Assembly: GCA_044869895.1 (NCBI GenBank)
Contig: JBIOXZ010000153.1
Location: 1 to 16,324, forward strand
Direction: 5' to 3'
From: AC-69 sp044869895
GTDB lineage: Bacteria > Actinomycetota > UBA4738 > HRBIN12
DNA length: 16,324 bases
The position numbers and the translations under genes were made by a program. The notes under the pieces are model-generated. The model had not been told where the DNA came from. It saw only the letters and a list, made by a program, of their open reading frames with translations, and searched no databases. Positions 14,623 to 16,324 of this stretch are shown here, one piece after another. Positions within the stretch are counted from its first letter, which is position 1. The number at the start of each line of letters is the position of its first letter.

Positions 14623-14983
14623 GGGCAACTTCCTTTCATCGTTGGCGTCGATCGGCTTTACCTCACGACTCCAGCTCACGGCTACTCTCAATCAGCGCGT
14701 TCGTATTCGGGATGACCGGCGCGCCTGGCGCAGCTGGGTGAACGTCCTTTATCCGGACTCGAGACTGAACACGATGGTCGGGGTCCCGCGCTCGGCGAAG
14801 GATTCCGACGTCCGAGCCATCGAACAATGTTGGCCGAGCTTTCACGGGTCGAGTCTTCCCCAGCGGGGTCGGCCGAGCAAGTTGAGTTTCTGGGTCCCGA
14901 TACGATTTCGGGGGCAACGAGTTCGAGTTGCCGAGCACAGGACGGATGGGGATGGAGCCGAAGAACACTAGGCGCCTGATCGG
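14623..14983. other. Divergent intergenic region, no gene seen
   Basis: This 361-base stretch separates the divergent deiminase-urease operon and the DinB-like gene, so it should hold the promoters of both. Open frames on both strands here have no family-like sequence or ribosome binding site. Apart from the deiminase ribosome binding site near 14628-14635, I found no confident -10/-35 pair, repeat or riboswitch. Confidence 0.5.
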
Positions 14984-15706
14984 ATGACGCAACGACGCAG
15001 GCCGGGCGAGCACGCGGTCTACCTCGAGGTCGGCGACAAGCGCATTTTCGCCGGGGCGATCGACTGGCCGGCGTGGGCGCGGACCGGACGCGACGAGGAC
15101 GCCGCCCTCGAGGCGCTCTTCGCGTACGCGCCCCGGTACGCGCGGGCCCTGAAGGGGACGCGGCTCGGCTTCCAGGTACCAGAGGATCCTTCCGCGCTCC
15201 GGGTCGTCGAGCGGCTGCCCGGCACGGCCACGACCGATTTCGGCGCGCCCGACGTCCCGCCGTCGGCGGACGCCGAACCCCTCCGCGATGCCGACCTACG
15301 GCGGTTCGCTACGCTGTTTCGGGCCTGCTGGCGTGCGTTCGACCGAGCGGTGGAGAGGGCTGGAAGCGCGGAGCTGACCAAAGGTCCTCGTGGGGGTGGC
15401 CGTGATCTCGAGAAGATCGTGGAGCACCTGCTCGGCTCGGACGAGAGCTATCTGTCGATGATCGGCGCGAAGGCGCCGAGGGGTGGTCCGGACGGGCGCA
15501 CGGATCGGGTCCGCCGCGCGGTGCTCGGTGCCCTCGAGGTCGCTGTGCGCGAAGGTGTCCCGCCGGGACCTCGGGGGGGGAAGCGCTGGACACCCCGTTA
15601 CTTCGTCCGCCGGTCGGCGTGGCACGCGCTCGACCACGCCTGGGAGATCGAGGACCGAACACCGGCCTCGATGTCGGCTGCCTCAGTTCGGCCCCTCAGA
15701 CCGTGA
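14984..15706 (+). CDS. DinB-like hypothetical protein
   Basis: A 240-residue protein with an N-terminal part (VYLEVGDKRIFAGAIDWPAW, 12-31; ALEALFAYAPRY) typical of a group of actinobacterial hypothetical proteins. The C-terminal part is helical and like the DinB four-helix bundle. Candidate metal-binding histidines are His148 (IVEHLLGSDESY), His214 and His218 (AWHALDHAWEIEDR), the three-His pattern of that superfamily. The enzymatic role is unknown; some DinB relatives are thiol (mycothiol/bacillithiol)-dependent transferases. The ATG at 14984 lacks a strong ribosome binding site. The 3' end overlaps the convergent oxidoreductase gene by 11 bases. Confidence 0.75.
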   Translation: MTQRRRPGEHAVYLEVGDKRIFAGAIDWPAWARTGRDEDAALEALFAYAPRYARALKGTRLGFQVPEDPSALRVVERLPGTATTDFGAPDVPPSADAEPLRDADLRRFATLFRACWRAFDRAVERAGSAELTKGPRGGGRDLEKIVEHLLGSDESYLSMIGAKAPRGGPDGRTDRVRRAVLGALEVAVREGVPPGPRGGKRWTPRYFVRRSAWHALDHAWEIEDRTPASMSAASVRPLRP

Positions 15707-16324
15707 TGACGATCTTGCCGCGGGCGTGGCCTTCCGCCAGGTATCGGACCGCCTCCGGAGCCTCGATCAGCGGGTACGCCCGGTCGATGACCGGCGTGAC
15801 CTTGCCAGCCTCGATGAGGTCCTTGAGGGCTTGGAGGTCCTCCTGCTTCACCTTCGAGTTCAGCCCGCCTAGCTTCTGACCCACGAACAGGGACACGAGC
15901 GGCCCTCGGAGCATCCCGCGGAAGAAGCCTCCAGTCCAGGGTCCACCGCCGTCGCCACCCACGATCACGAGGGTCCCCTTCGGGGTGAGGGCGCGGCGCA
16001 GTTGTGACAACGCCCGGCGGCCCGCGGTGTCGATGATCACGTCCCAGCGTCTCGCGCCATTGGTGAAGTCCTCGCGCGTGTAGTCGATCACATCGTCGGC
16101 GCCGATCGAGCGGACCAGGTCCACCTTCGAGGTGCTGCACACGGCAGTGACCTTGCCGCCGAACGCCTTGGCGATCTGCACCGCGAGCGTCCCGACCCCG
16201 CCGGCGGCGCCCAAGATCAACACCGTCTGGCCCGGCTGCACGTTCGCCTTGTCACGGATGGCCTGAAGAGCGGTGACGCCTGAGACCGGGGCGGCCGCGG
16301 CCTGCTCGAAGCTGAGCCCGGCTG
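15696..16324 (-). CDS. NAD(P)-dependent alcohol dehydrogenase/quinone oxidoreductase (MDR family), 5' end cut by window
   Basis: About 208 C-terminal residues are visible. They include SFEQAAAAPVSGVTALQAI, the Rossmann motif LGAAGGVGTLAVQIAK, then SIGADDVIDYTREDF, DVIIDTAGRRAL, GTLVIVGGDGG, and the terminal KVTPVIDRAYPLIEAPEAVRYL...GKIVITV, all in the order of MDR/quinone oxidoreductase proteins. The cofactor is probably NADPH, used to reduce a quinone or enone; substrate unknown. The reading frame remains open to base 16324, so the catalytic N-terminal domain lies outside the window. The end overlaps the convergent DinB-like gene by 11 bases. Confidence 0.92.
   Translation of the reverse strand, partial: AGLSFEQAAAAPVSGVTALQAIRDKANVQPGQTVLILGAAGGVGTLAVQIAKAFGGKVTAVCSTSKVDLVRSIGADDVIDYTREDFTNGARRWDVIIDTAGRRALSQLRRALTPKGTLVIVGGDGGGPWTGGFFRGMLRGPLVSLFVGQKLGGLNSKVKQEDLQALKDLIEAGKVTPVIDRAYPLIEAPEAVRYLAEGHARGKIVITV

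Noticed and set aside
1..16324. CRISPR array, insertion sequence, prophage or attachment site
   Set aside because: No regularly spaced direct repeats, transposase/integrase-like frames or flanking terminal repeats were seen.

Overview
The window is GC-rich DNA from a bacterium, most likely an uncultured soil-type actinobacterium or close relative. The evidence is a deazaflavin (F420)-type nitroreductase, mycothiol/thioredoxin-type LMW-phosphatase arsenate reductases, many GTG starts, and at least two promoter/start arrangements that look leaderless. It reads as ordinary chromosome: no transposase, integrase, phage gene, CRISPR array, tRNA or rRNA was found.

Layout. Bases 1-3315 are on the plus strand: a SnoaL-like protein, a nearly empty 0.5 kb, a small possibly leaderless secreted protein, a small helical protein, and a two-gene K+/H+ antiporter module (RCK_C regulatory subunit plus CPA2 membrane antiporter). 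Bases 3354-6611 are on the minus strand and hold small, mostly unrecognised genes: a Cys/His-rich protein, a stand-alone Lrp/AsnC ligand-binding domain, a lipoprotein, a membrane protein, a short hypothetical and a Mth938-like protein. A plus-strand F420-type nitroreductase (6717-7103) converges on a secreted GDSL/SGNH hydrolase. Next on the minus strand come a cupin and a tandem hot-dog thioesterase whose 3' end is broken by two frameshifts. Bases 9954-11317 hold an arsenate module: an ArsR-phosphatase fusion overlapping a second arsenate reductase.

The most interesting part is 11383-14622. It is a compact minus-strand operon with abutting or overlapping genes, in the order agmatine deiminase, ureA, ureB, ureC. 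The urease-like complex is clearly divergent. All expected nickel ligands are present, but the mobile-flap cysteine is a valine, a conserved substrate-pocket segment is replaced, and UreB is shortened at both ends. There is no N-carbamoylputrescine amidase and no urease accessory gene in the window. I infer that the urease-like enzyme may act after the deiminase, on the ureido product (for example N-carbamoylputrescine) rather than, or as well as, on free urea.

The right end has a DinB-like protein converging, with an 11-base overlap, on a zinc-type/quinone oxidoreductase (MDR family) gene that runs off the window.
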